In this document: positions 49,881 through 62,134 of the stretch, in pieces
Position numbering within the stretch: the stretch's first letter is position 1
Layout: each line of letters starts with the position of its first letter
Source of the DNA: Protopterus annectens
Lineage: Eukaryota; Chordata; Ceratodontiformes; Protopteridae
Length of the DNA stretch: 64,000 nucleotides
Assembly: GCF_019279795.1 (NCBI RefSeq)
Contig: NC_056729.1
Location: 1,860,394,352 to 1,860,458,351, forward strand
Direction of reading: 5' to 3'
Notes under the pieces: model-generated
Told to the model about the DNA's origin: nothing
What the model saw: the letters and a program-made list of their open reading frames with translations, nothing else
Databases searched by the model: none
Made by a program: the position numbers and the translations under genes

Positions 49881-50267
49881 ACTTTGGCGAAGAAATTGGA
49901 GTTGCACATGCGACCCAAAAATCAGCTACAGCAATATCATCACACAGCAAACAGGAACAAAGAGAATCAATGAAAAACAGTTATAAATTCAAGTCAAAAG
50001 TGCTGAGCTACCTAGATGCAGCAGTAATTAGCCTGTTACTGCTAAACTCCAAGATGGCCTCCACACCAGGCCAGAAAATATAGGAAATTCATCTAATATG
50101 GGAAATTATTTCTCTGCTTCTTGTATTGTCTGTCCATTTTTGAGTAAGGGTGCTGCTTGTTTTCTTAATGAACAGATATTTACAGTGTCACATTGTATGA
50201 CATGTAGTAGAAAAAATATGGTGTTCCATGTTTCTGTGAAAATCTTAATTTAACAAAGGGTTGTTAC
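49881..50267. other. Spacer between satellite and RTE remnant
   Basis: A short open stretch (49,853-50,083) reads out of the satellite and has no known domain. Nothing else is recognised. Confidence 0.5.
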
Positions 50268-50532
50268 TTTGCTGTTGTTGTTTAGTCATTTAGTTGAATC
50301 TGAATCTTTGTGGCTTTTAAGATTTTAGCTCCCCAGGCTTCTTTGTCAAGGACTTCTTGTTTAAGTTCTTGTAAATGTATAGTCATTATTCAGGAGTGAG
50401 TGCTGTTTATCCATCTGTGCCTCTGCCATCCTCTTCATTGATCTTCTCCACCATCAATGTTTTCTCTAGTGAGTCGTGTCTCCCAAAATGTGGCCAAATA
50501 TTTAAGTTTTAACTTTACTATCAGGCTTTTCA

Positions 50533-50677
50533 TTTCATAGGATTTCATAGGTTAGTACTAGGCTAACTGCCCTTGTGAGCCATTGTAAGCCTAGCCAATT
50601 ATCCCTTGTGAGACTCAAACCCTGCACTTTGTCTTTGTAAGGTAAACACCTTAACCACTAGGCCACCCTCCCAACCC
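50533..50677 (-). mobile_element. tRNA-derived SINE with CR1-like 3' tail
   Basis: On the minus strand the head contains an A box TGGCCTAGTGG (about 50,661-50,671) and a B box GGTTTGAGTCT (about 50,613-50,623) at tRNA-like spacing. The tail reads ggctaggcttac...ggcagttagcctagtactaacctatg (in pieces, about 50,530-50,596). This matches the end of the CR1-like LINE 3' UTR (GGCTAGGCTTATAAATGCCC, GCAGATAGCCTAGTATGAACC) and closes with CCTATGAAAT repeats. The SINE split the RTE remnant between ...atcaggctttt and ...aagccttccac. Confidence 0.85.
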
Positions 50678-50703
50678 AAAGATAAGCCTTCCACTATCTG
50701 AAT

Positions 50704-53700
50704 TTACTTCTTTAAGTATTGACCGATTCGACCTTGCAGCCCACTGAATTCTCATTGTTATCCTTTTACTTCTTTAAGTAGTGACTGATTCGACCTTGCA
50801 ACCCACTGAATTCTTATTGTTATCCTTTTACTTCTTTAAGTATTGACCGATTCGACTTTGCAGCCCACTGAATTCTCATTGTTATCCTTTTACTTCTTTA
50901 AGTATTGACCGATTCGACCTTGCAGCCCACTGAATTCTCATTGTTATCCTTTTACTTCTTTAAGTAATGACCGATTCGACCTTGCAGCCCACTGAATTCT
51001 CATTGTTATCCTTTTACTTCTTTAAGTATTGACTGATTCGACCTTGCAGCCCACTGAATTCTCATTGTTATCCTTTTACTTCTTTAAGTATTGACCGATT
51101 CGACCTTCCAGCCCACTGAATTCTCATTGTTATCCTTTTACTTCTTTAAGTATTGACCGATTCGACCTTGCAGCCCACTGACTTCTCTTTGTTATCTTTT
51201 TACTTCATTAAGTATTGACCGATTCGACCTTGCAGCCCACTGAATTCTCATTGTTATCCTTTTTCTTCTTTAAGTATTGACCGATTCGACCTTGCAGCCC
51301 ACTGAATTCTCATTGTTATCCTTTTACTTCTTTAAGTATTGACCGATTTGACTTTGCAGCCCACTGAATTCTCATTGTTATCCTTTTACTTCTTTAAGTA
51401 TTGACTGATTCGACTTTGCAGCCTACTGAATTCTCATTGTTATCCTTTTACTTCTTTAAGTATTGACCGATTCAACCTTGCAGCCCACTGAATTCTCATT
51501 GTTATCCTTTTTACTTCTTTAAGTATTGACCGATTTGACCTTGCAACCCACTGAATTCTCATTGTTATCCTTTTACTTCTTTAAGTATTGAACGATTCGA
51601 CCTTGCAGCCCACTGAATTCTCATTGTTATCCTTTTACTTCTTTAAGTATTGACCGATTCGACCTTGCAGCCCACTGAATTCTTGTTGTTATCCTTTTAC
51701 TTCTTTAAGTATTGACCGATTCGACCTTGCAGCCCACTGAATTCTCATTGTTATCCTTTTACTTCTTTAAGTAGTGAACGATTTGACCTTGCAGCCCACT
51801 GAATTGTCATTGTTATCCTTTTACTTCTTTAAGTATTGACCGATTCGACCTTGCAGCCCACTGAATTCTCATCGTTATCCTTTTACTTCTTTAAGTATTG
51901 ACCGATTCGACCTTGCAGCCCACTGAATTCTCATTGTTATCCTTTTACTTCTTTAAGTAATGACCGATTCGACCTTGCAGCCCACTGAATTCTCATTGTT
52001 ATCCTTTTACTTCTTTAAGTATTGACTGATTCGACCTTGCAGCCCACTGAATTCTCATTGTTATCCTTTTACTTCTTTAAGTATTGACTGATTCGACCTT
52101 GCAGCCCACTGAATTCTCATTGTTATCCTTTTACTTCTTTAAGTATTGACCGATTCGACCTTCCAGCCCACTGAATTCTCATTGTTATCCTTTTACTTCT
52201 TTAAGTATTGACCAATTCGACCTTGCAGTCCACTGAATTCTCATTGTTATCCTTTTACTTCTTTAAGTATTGACCGATTTGACCTTGCAGCCCACTGAAT
52301 TCTCATTTGTTATCCTTTTACTTCTTTAAGTATTGACCGATTCGACCTTGCAGCCCACTGAATTCTCATTGTTATCCTTTTACTTCTTTAAGTATTGACC
52401 GATTCGACCTTGCAGCCCACTGAATTCTCATTGTTATCCTTTTACTTCTTTAAGTATTGACCGATTTGACCTTGCAACCCACTGAATTCTCATTGTTACC
52501 CTTTTACTTCTTTAAGTATTGACCGATTCGACCTTGCAGCCCACTGAATTCTCATTGTTATCCTTTTACTTCTTTAAGTATTGACCGATTTGACCTTGCA
52601 ACCCACTGAATTCTCATTGTTATCCTTTTACTTCTTTAAGTATTGACTGATTCGACCTTGCAGCCCACTGAATTCTCATTGTTATCCTTTTACTTCTTTA
52701 AGTATTGACCGATTCGACCTTCCAGCCCACTGAATTCTCATTGTTATCCTTTTACTTCTTTAAGTATTGACCAATTCGACCTTGCAGTCCACTGAATTCT
52801 CATTGTTATCCTTTTACTTCTTTAAGTATTGACAGATTTGACCTTGCAGCCCACTGAATTCTCATTTGTTATCCTTTTACTTCTTTAAGTATTGACCGAT
52901 TCGACCTTGCAGCCCACTGAATTCTCATTGTTATCCTTTTACTTCTTTAAGTATTGACCGATTTGACCTTGCAACCCACTGAATTCTCATTGTTATCCTT
53001 TTACTTCTTTAAGTATTGACCGATTCGACCTTGCAGTCCACTGAATTTTCATTGTTATCCTTTTACTTCTTTAAGTATTGACTGATTCGACCTTGCAGCC
53101 CACTGAATTCTTGTTGTTATCCTTTTACTTCTTTAAGTAGTGAACGATTCGACCTTGCAGCCCACTGAATTGTCATTGTTATCCTTTTACTTCTTTAAGT
53201 ATTGACTGATTCGACCTTGCAGCCCACTGAATTCTCATTGTTATCCTTTTACTTCTTTAAGTATTGACCGATTCGACCTTCCAGCCCACTGAATTCTCAT
53301 TGTTATCCTTTTACTTCTTTAAGTATTGACCGATTCGACCTTGCAGTCCACTGAATTCTCATTGTTATCCTTTTACTTCTTTAAGTATTGACCGATTTGA
53401 CCTTGCAGCCCACTGAATTCTCATTTGTTATCCTTTTACTTCTTTAAGTATTGACCAATTTGACCTTGCAACCCACTGAATTCTCATTGTTATCCTTTTA
53501 CTTCTTTAAGTATTGACCGATTCGACCTTGCAGCCCACTGAATTCTCATTGTTATCCTTTTACTTCTTTAAGTATTGACCGATTCGACCTTGCAGCCCAC
53601 TGAATTCTTGTTGTTATCCTTTTACTTCTTTAAGTATTGACCAATTCGACCTTGCAGCCCACTGAATTCTCATTGTTATCCTTTTACTTCTTTAAGTAGT

Positions 53701-55361
53701 GAACGATTCGACCTTGCAGCCCACTGAATTGTCATTGTTATCCTTTTACTTCTTTAAGTATTGACCGATTCGATCTTGCAGCCCACTGAATTCTCATTGT
53801 TATCCTTTTACTTCTTTAAGTATTGACCGATTCGACCTTGCAGCCCACTGAATTCTCATTGTTATCCTTTTACTTCTTTAAGTAATGACCGATTCGACCT
53901 TGCAGCCCACTGAATTCTCATTGTTATCCTTTTACTTCTTTAAGTATTGACTGATTCGACCTTGCAGCCCACTGAATTCTCATTGTTATCCTTTCACTTC
54001 TTTAAGTATTGACTGATTCGACCTTGCAGCCCACTGAATTCTCATTGTTATCCTTTTACTTCTTTAAGTATTGACCGATTTGACCTTGCAACCCACTGAA
54101 TTCTCATTATTATCCTTTTACTTCTTTAAGTATTGACCGATTCGACCTTGCAGCCCACTGAATTCTCATTGTTATCCTTTTACTTCTTTAAGTATTGACT
54201 GATTCGACCTTGCAGCCCACTGAATTCTTGTTGTTATCCTTTTACTTCTTTAAGTATTTACCGATTCGACCTTGCAGCCCACTGAATTCTCATTGTTATC
54301 CTTTTACTTCTTTAAGTAGTGAACGATTCAACCTTGCAGCCCACTGAATTGTCATTGTTATCCTTTTACTTCTTTAAGTATTGACTGATTCGACCTTGCA
54401 GCCCACTGAATTCTCATTGTTATCCTTTTACTTCTTTAAGTATTGACCGATTCGACCTTCCAGCCCACTGAATTCTCATTGTTATCCTTTTACTTCTCTA
54501 AGTATTGACCGATTCGACCTTGCAGTCCACTGAATTCTCATTGTTATCCTTTTACTTCTTTAAGTATTGACCGATTTGACCTTGCAGCCCACTGAATTCT
54601 CATTTGTTATCCTTTTACTTCTTTAAGTATTGACCGATTCGACCTTGCAGCCCACTGAATTCTCATTGTTATCCTTTTACTTCTTTAAGTATTGACCGAT
54701 TCGACCTTGCAGTCCACTGAATTCTCATTGTTATCCTTTTACTTCTTTAAGTATTGACCGATTTGACCTTGCAGCCCACTGAATTCTCATTTGTTATCCT
54801 TTTACTTCTTTAAGTATTGTCCGATTCGACCTTGCAGCCCACTGAATTCTCATTGTTATCCTTTTACTTCTTTAAGTATTGACAGATTTGACCTTGCAGC
54901 CCACTGAATTCTCATTTGTTATCCTTTTACTTCTTTAAGTATTGACCAATTCGACCTTGCAGCCCACTGAATTCTCATTGTTATCCTTTTACTTCTTTAA
55001 GTATTGACCGATTCGACCTTGCAGCCCACTGAATTCTCATTGTTATCCTTTTACTTCTTTAAGTATTGACCGATTTGACCTTGCAACCCACTGAATTCTC
55101 ATTGTTATCCTTTTACTTCTTTATGTATTGACCGATTCGACCTTGCAGCCCACTGAATTCTCATTGTTATCCTTTTACTTTTTTAAGTAGTGAACGATTC
55201 GACCTTGCAGCCCACTGAATTGTCATTGTTATCCTTTTACTTCTTTAAGTATTGACCGATTCGACCTTGCAGCCCACTGAATTCTCATCGTTTTCCTTTT
55301 ACTTCTTTAAGTATTGACCGATTCGACCTTGCAGTCCACTGAATTCTCATTGTTATCCTTT
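50704..55361 (+). repeat. 62-bp minisatellite, about 75 copies
   Basis: The unit has TTACTTCTTTAAGTATTGAC, CGATTCGACCTTGCAGCCCA and CTGAATTCTCATTGTTATCC, and contains an EcoRI-type GAATTC in nearly every copy. A 63-base variant (CATTTGTTATCC) and variants with TTCCAG, CAGTCCAC or GTAGTGAACG recur at fixed distances. The single ancestral copy appears to be part of the surrounding RTE/BovB-like remnant. The period is not a multiple of 3, and no long frame is open. Confidence 0.97.
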
Positions 55362-56440
55362 ACTACATTTCCAAAGCATTGATTTGCTGGTGAATATCCT
55401 TATTTACAATCTAACTCTCACAGCCATATGGTATTGCTGGGAAAAAAAAAAACATAACTTTGACCATATAGACCTGTGTTTATAAAGTAATGTGTCTGAT
55501 CTTTAAAATCTTGTCCAGAGTTATTATAGATTTCCATCCAAAAACAAGCATCTCTTAATTTCATGGGTACAATCATAATCTGTAGATACTGTTGAGCCCA
55601 GGGAAATAAAAGCTGTCACTACCTCCACTTCTTTCACATCTAATTGTAACAAATTGGTAGGCTATATGACATAATATTATTTGTTCTGAAATTGATCAAC
55701 AAGTCATCCTTCACCTTCATCAACAGGCTCTTCCACTCTTCCTCACTTTCAGTCATTATATCTTGGAGTGTTTGCATTTCTGCTAACAATTTTGATTCCA
55801 GAATCTGATTTGTCTAACTCAGCATTTCACATAACATATTCAGCATATAATTTGAGTATGCACGGTGCCGGTATACTGCACTGTCATACTTTTTCCTAAT
55901 CTTAAACCAATCTGCTATTTCATATTCAGTTCTAACTGTTGCTTCTGGTTCTGTATACAAATATCTCAAAAGCTAAATAAGGTGCCACAATATTGCCATT
56001 GTTCTATGAGCTTACCACAGTTTGAATGTGCTGCATTGTCAAATATCTTAAATGAGTCAATGAAACACATGCAAATGTTTTTTCAGGATCCGTCTTGCTT
56101 TTTCCATTCTCCAACAGATACTGAAAGTTTGATCCCTGGTGTTCTGGCCCATTCTAAAACCACCCTGTACATCTGGCTGTTATTTGCCCATATATTGATG
56201 GATGCTTTGCCTTGCTGGGATGTGAAGAAAGCACAACTGTTTGATAATGTCATCACTCTTTGGTATTGCCCTTTCTTGGAATTGGAATATAAATTGACCT
56301 TTTCCTGTTTAATGACTAATTTCATGTTTTCCATATTTACTGACAAGTTCAAAGCAATGATCTAATGCAGCAGCATTGTTTTGCAGTATTTTAAGATATT
56401 CATCCAGAATTGAACAAGTGAATTAGAAACAAATGGAAGA

Positions 56441-56618
56441 AGTTAGAATAATGGAGCATTTAAGGGAAATTCCGAGTGGTGATGTCTATATCACGATTTA
56501 CCCTTTTTTGACAGTAGTACACTTCAAACAATTTTATGTTTAGTATACTGAAACAAAGTCAACTATCACAGGTGAGAAAACACTAAACATGCATTATTGA
56601 ACAAGCAGACCTTTCACA
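56441..56618. other. Spacer, nothing recognised
   Basis: Unique-looking AT-rich sequence between the RTE remnant and the 174-bp repeat. Confidence 0.5.
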
Positions 56619-57488
56619 TGTGAAAATTCCAGATTCTTACTCATATAGGTTTAACTAATGAGCTTTATTGTAGATGGTTTCTTTAAGGTGTTAATGTAAT
56701 TGGTTAATGTTGTCATGTGATATATGAGGCATCATTTAAAAATGCTTTGATTCACTTTTGTGAACCATTTGTCACAATGGACAGTGGTCAAATGTGAAAA
56801 TTCCAGATTCTTGCTCATATAGGTTTAACTAATGAGCTTTATTGTAGATGGTTTCTTTAAGGTGTTGATGTAATTGGTCAATGTTGTCATGTGATATATG
56901 AGGCATCATTTAAAAATGCTTTGATTCACTTTTGTGAACCAGTTGTCACAATGGACAGTAGTCAAATGTGAAAATTCCAGATTCTTACTTATATAGGTTT
57001 AACTAATGAGCTTTATTGTAGATGGTTTCTTTAAGGTGTTGATGTAATTGGTTAATGTTGTCATGTGATATATGAGGCATCATTTAAAAATGCTTTGATT
57101 CACTTTTGTGAACCAGTTGTCACAATGGACAGTAGTCAAATGTGAAAATTTCTGATTTTTACTCATATAGGTTTAACTAATGAGCTTTATTGTAGATGGT
57201 TTCTTTAAGGTGTTGGTGTAATTGGTTAATGTTGTCATGTGATATATGAGGCATCATTTAAAAATGCTTTGATTCACTTTTGTGAACCAGTTGTCACAAT
57301 GGACAGTAGTCAAATGTGAAAATTTCAGATTCTTACTCATATAGGTTTAACTAATGAGCTTTATTATAGATGGTTTCTTTAAGGTGTTGGTGTAATTGGT
57401 TAATGTTGTCATGTGATATATGAGGCATCATTTAAAAATGCTTTGATTCACTTTTGTGAACCAGTTGTCACAATGGACAGTAGTCTGC
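56619..57488 (+). repeat. Five tandem copies of a 174-bp repeat
   Basis: Copies start at 56,619, 56,793, 56,967, 57,141 and 57,315 with TGTGAAAATT and end in CAATGGACAGTAGTCAAA. Identity between copies is very high, with only a few substitutions (for example ttccag or tttcag). The last copy ends at TAGTCTGCC. The array is therefore recent. No coding frame is conserved. Confidence 0.97.
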
Positions 57489-57942
57489 CATGGGAGCAGT
57501 GATTTTTATTATTTATTTCTGTTTAGTTTTTTTCGTATACAATTCAGATAATTTCCCGTTTATATTGATTCATTATTTTCTGGATGTCTAACAATGAACA
57601 GATACAGAGCCTTCCCCTTTAATACTGCTTCTTTGACTAGTAAAGTTTGTAAATAAAGTTGCAGTTTAATGCTTTACTGGCATTTAACTGAACAACTATT
57701 GAAAATATAGATGCAGATTTTAAAGTTCCTGTGTCCTAGTGAAGAATTGTTCAGGGCTTTGGTATATTTTATGACTTTGACTTACAGTCCACGATCAAGT
57801 ACATCTCCTCTCTAAACTTGTTTTACTAGTAGAACATATGATAAGGTAAGTATGTTTTATTTAAATACCAAATATCCCATAAATCTCAATTTCTCCTCAT
57901 CTCAGAGTGCATTCCCCTCTCTACATAATAATCTAAGCAATG

Positions 57943-57944
<2 letters not shown>
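57489..57944. other. AT-rich spacer, nothing recognised
   Basis: I see no open frame, repeat or regulatory motif that can be supported. Confidence 0.5.

Positions 57945-57946
<2 letters not shown>

Positions 57947-58005
<59 letters not shown>
57947..58005. repeat. (AC)n microsatellite
   Basis: A pure AC run of about 29 dinucleotides. Its Thr/His reading frame is a repeat artefact. Confidence 0.98.
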
Positions 58006-58007
<2 letters not shown>

Positions 58008-58120
58008 AAACATGTCTTAAGTGTTTGTCCTCTTGTGTGGTATTTCAGTGTTATTCCACTTCATCAGTGGGGTCTGTATTCAGACACATGAAACCATATA
58101 GCAAAATACATCAGAGAAAG

Positions 58121-59200
58121 CAAGAAACAGTCAGTATGAATCTGTTGACACTCCTGGTGCATACTTCTCCATTACCTATACAAGAAACAGTCAGTATGAA
58201 TCTGTTGACACTCCTGGTGCATACTTCTCCATTACCTATACAAGAAACAGTCAGTATGAATCTGTTGACACTCCTGGTGCATACTTCTCCATTACCTATA
58301 CAAGAAACAGTCAGTATGAATCTGTTGACACTCCTGGTGCATACTTCTCCATTACCTATACAAGAAACAGTCAGTATGAATCTGTTGACACTCCTGGTGC
58401 ATACTTCTCCATTACCTATACAAGAAACAGTCAGTATGAATCTGTTGACACTCCTGGTGCATACTTCTCCATTACCTATACAAGAAACAGTCAGTATGAA
58501 TCTGTTGACACGCCTGGTGCATACTTCTCCATTACCTATACAAGAAACAGTCAGTATGAATCTGTTGACACTCCTGGTGCATACTTCTCCATTACCTATA
58601 CAAGAAACAGTCAATATGAATCTGTTGACACTCCTGGTGCATACTTCTCCATTACCTATACAAGAAACAGTCAGTATGAATCTGTTGACACTCCTGGTGC
58701 ATACTTCTCCATTACCTATACAAGAAACAGTCAGTATGAATCTGTTGACACTCCTGGTGCATACTTCTCCATTACCTATACAAGAAACAGTCAGTATGAA
58801 TCTGTTGACACTCCTGGTGCATACTTCTCCATTACCTATACAAGAAACAGTCAGTATGAATCTGTTGACACTCCTGGTGCATACTTCTCCATTACCTATA
58901 CAAGAAACAGTCAGTATGAATCTGTTGACACTCCTGGTGCATACTTCTCCATTACCTATACAAGAAACAGTCAGTATGAATCTGTTGACACTCCTGGTGC
59001 ATACTTCTCCATTACCTATACAAGAAACAGTCAGTATGAATCTGTTGACACTCCTGGTGCATACTTCTCCATTACCTATACAAGAAACAGTCAGTATGAA
59101 TCTGTTGACACTCCTGGTGCATACTTTTCCATTACCTATACAAGAAACAGTCAGTATGAATCTGTTGACACTCCTGGTGCATACTTCTCCATTACCTATA
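58121..59200 (+). repeat. 18 nearly identical 60-bp tandem repeats
   Basis: The unit reads CAAGAAACAGTCAGTATGAA, TCTGTTGACACTCCTGGTGC, ATACTTCTCCATTACCTATA. I see only three substitutions in 18 copies: cgcctg near 58,512, caatatg near 58,613 and ttttcc near 59,127. Because 60 is 20 codons, frames remain open right through on both strands (395 codons on plus, 365 on minus). There is no sign of a signal peptide, splice-linked exon or known domain, so I call it a minisatellite. The near-identity points to recent expansion or strong homogenisation. Confidence 0.97.
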
Positions 59201-59549
59201 CCAAACACCTGACCAGGCTGAAACAGAAATTGTTACATGTAGAAACTCTTAAGGGAAAAGGAAAATCTAAAAAAATTAATTTACTGATAAACTGCCACAT
59301 ATTGTAGAAAAAAACTGTTAGTGTATATCTAGTAGTTACTATTTCTAATACTGCGTCTTTGTCATGGAAATAGTTTTAAACCAATACTTTGTACCCTTGC
59401 ATGAATCTGCACTGTTTTGACATGAAACATTTTGTTTTATTGGTCTTTTCTGCAATTATAAGTTCAAACGATCACTGTTGTTCCTTATTTATTGAAACAC
59501 GCGTGAAGCACATTACCATCTGTTTACTAACTTTGCCTTGATTTTGCAG
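59201..59549. other. Unique spacer
   Basis: No repeat or gene recognised. The right end contains the pyrimidine-rich stretch and AG that precede the candidate exon. Confidence 0.5.
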
Positions 59550-59691
59550 ACTGCGGTACAATAACATCTCTGGAGAGTGGAGAAAAAACTGATTTCACTG
59601 TGCAAGGAATCCACCATATTCAGACCGGGGCTCTCTATCCATGTAGGGGAAGAAGGAAACATTAACAATTCCTCATCTAACAACAAGAGAA
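59550..59691 (+). other. Candidate isolated exon with splice-like borders
   Basis: Preceded by ctttgccttgattttgcag (a good acceptor) and followed by gtaagtgat (a strong donor). The 142-bp insert is less AT-rich than its surroundings. One frame runs for 38 codons from the acceptor (CGTITSLESGEKTDF...) before TAA at about 59,660; the other two stop earlier. A coding internal exon is therefore excluded in this form; a non-coding transcript, a terminal exon, a decayed exon or chance remain possible. Confidence 0.25.
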
Positions 59692-61424
59692 GTAAGTGAT
59701 ACAGATTTGGAAAATGTTAGCACCCTGTCTGGGACATGCATTTATGTAAATAAATAAACCCTCCTTAGGCACAGACAAACAAAAATGTAACTGAATATTA
59801 ATGCAAATTGAGCTAGGGGAACATCCAAATATGCACATCTGTGTAGCTTATATCCCACCACTATCTTATATAAACATTCAACAAAATCTATTACAAGAAA
59901 TTTTCAACAATCACATTCCCCAGAATAAAAATTCCCCTAAAAAAAGTTTGCATTAACATCCCCTACACACCCACTTAATAAAATGCTGATGCACCATAAT
60001 CTATAGGAATTTGTCAAGCCAATCACAAGACCAAGCTAGTTAACAGACAATGACGCTATGTTTGACCTTATAATTAACAACATCAACACAAAATGCAAAC
60101 CGGTTATTATCATGTTAATACTTTAATTGACCACTGCCCAGTACTCTTCTCCAGGTACTTCAAACCCTTAAAAAATCCACCTTGCATCATAACCTGTAAA
60201 CCTATCTCAGCAAATAAACATCACCTGCTAAATGTTCTCCATTGATTGGTCCAATATCTACTCCTGCACACAATCTAATGAAGCCTTAGCACAATTCTAT
60301 GAAGTGCTAACTCCAATACAGGAAGCGATATTCCCAATTAAAAAAAGAAGGGTAAGAGGCCAAAAATACACTTGGATGACAGCAGAGATTAAAAAAACTG
60401 TTCAAATTCAAGAACTCTGCCTGGAACTTGTGGAAACAACAACCCACTAACACAGAACACGAAGAAAAATACAACACCCTAAAGAAAAGGTCAATGACTG
60501 TTACTAAAACAGCAAAAGCAACTTTTCCTAGAAACAAGCAATCCTTACTAACTCAAAACATTTCTGGAAAGAACCAAAAACATTCACAAGTGATATTACC
60601 CATCCTAATAAATTAGACCATACTTTTACAGTCTGCTTTACATTTTCTAATGAATATTGAAACTTTTTTACAGATGTTGTTCAAAACCTGACTAGAGTTT
60701 GACCAAACCCAAACACCTACACCTGTTGTTAGGTATACTAGGACTCCCAGCCCCAGTTGTGTAAGCTATACATATTAGCAGCCTGTATCCCAATTAGTCA
60801 CTTCAAACACATTCCTTACAAGAATGTTTAAACGTCCTATATAAGTTGGATGGCAGAACAGGCTCTAAAATGTCCAGTCTTTACCCATCATTCCTAAGAA
60901 TGTCAGTTCCTCACATAACTAAACCACTTAAGCACATTATCAACATCTCACTGATGTCTACAATTCCCACAGCCTTTAAACCTGCTTATGTCATACCTCT
61001 TTTCCAAAAAATGCAACCATAAATAATTTAGCAGTTACAGGCCCATAGCCAACCTTTACCCTATAAGTAAAATCTTTGAAAAACTAATATACAAGCAACA
61101 GTGGGAATATATAAATAATTACAGACTTCTATGTGGCAAGCAACATCGATTTAGAAACTCTTTTAGTACTATGGCAGCCCTGGGCACAGCAACAAACTCC
61201 ATTTTAACAACATGAATGATTTAAAAATAGCAGGCTGTCTGTTCATTGATATGACAAGAGCTTTTGGAACAGACATAACTTGTTTCTCTATAAACTTAGC
61301 AGATTTAGCTTTGCTCTGAATGCCTAAAGTTCATTTAGAAGCTATATCTAAAACCTAACTTTTCAGGTTTGTGTAGGGAATAGTTTATCTACATAAAGGT
61401 CTGTCGGGAGTAATCTAATGGTCA

Positions 61425-61616
61425 GTGTTATGGCCATTATTGTTTTCTCTCTTCCTTGGTGGTTTAGCCACTGACCTCGCACAACTTAAATCCATAACGT
61501 ACGCTGATGATTTCTTAAAACCCGAGTCAGCCAATAATGTTGTGGCCTACAACAAAAACTGCAGACAAGTTTTACACATTTATGTCAGTAAAATATACAA
61601 ATATGCTAATAATTAA
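61425..61616 (+). pseudogene. LINE reverse-transcriptase fragment with YADD motif
   Basis: This short frame keeps the RT catalytic region: LWPLLFSLFLGGLATDLAQ followed by ITYADDF, where the Asp pair would bind metal. It lies in frame with little else, because upstream and downstream RT blocks are in other frames. It is a remnant of the LINE at 59,780-62,900 and has no function by itself. Confidence 0.7.
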
Positions 61617-62134
61617 CCATACAAACTCACATGTTATGCTTTTTGGTGCCCAACTAAAGCTTCCAAAACCCCCTCAGCTTACATTGAAAGGTACAAAAGG
61701 TTACCTACTTTCCTTAGTCAGAGAGTAAGGATATCTAGAAATAACTCTAAATCCGACTTTTTTGTTTGCAAGATATACAGATAACATCATCAAGAAGAAC
61801 GCATACCAGCTGAAACTGTGCTGTAAGATAACACATCTCCTTACCCCTACAGCATGCTTGGCTTGAACCAAGAATGTATTAATCCCAAAAGTAGAATATG
61901 GACTAACCATGTTAGCTATCCACTCTTGTGTAAATACTAATGAAATACAGATCACCGGTAATAAAATCAGCTGCTTTGCATTACTGGTCCAGTCACAGAC
62001 GTACCATTGCCAACTTTTAGAAAAAATAAAAAACAACTGGCTTCCAATTACCAAAACGGCAACATTCCTCCAATGCTCACAAATCTATTAACTGTTCCAG
62101 ATAGGCCAGTATCACCTTCTTAGGACAGGACTAC

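Larger units (their letters stand above)
50268..56440 (-). mobile_element. RTE/BovB-like LINE remnant, antisense, with internal insertions
   Basis: Read on the minus strand, the two flanks (50,268-50,532 and 55,362-56,440) follow, in order, the RT and C-terminal coding part and 3' end of BovB-like RTE elements as I remember them. At 50,270-50,300 the frame ends in TGA followed by ctaaacaacaac, the usual terminus. Towards 56,440 come the segments around tctcacagccatatggtat, TTAATTTCATGGGTACAATC, AGTTCTAACTGTTGCTTC and CCTTTCTTGGAATTGGAAT. The protein is heavily broken. A SINE (50,533-50,677) and a 62-bp minisatellite (50,704-55,361) sit inside. The plus-strand open frame at 55,865-56,365 is just the antisense of this remnant. 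Confidence 0.75.

Noticed and set aside
50533..50677. A functional tRNA gene on the minus strand
   Set aside because: A and B boxes are present, but the acceptor and anticodon arms do not pair well, and a LINE-like tail follows. It is better explained as a SINE.
55865..56365. Plus-strand open frame of 166 codons (starting MPVYCTVILF)
   Set aside because: It is the antisense reading of the RTE/BovB-like remnant, whose minus strand shows the ordered LINE similarity.
58025..59212. 395-codon frame with a 20-residue repeat as a secreted or structural repeat protein
   Set aside because: The opposite strand is equally open. The unit is almost invariant at all codon positions, the first 30 codons come from unrelated flanking DNA, and no signal peptide or known domain is visible.
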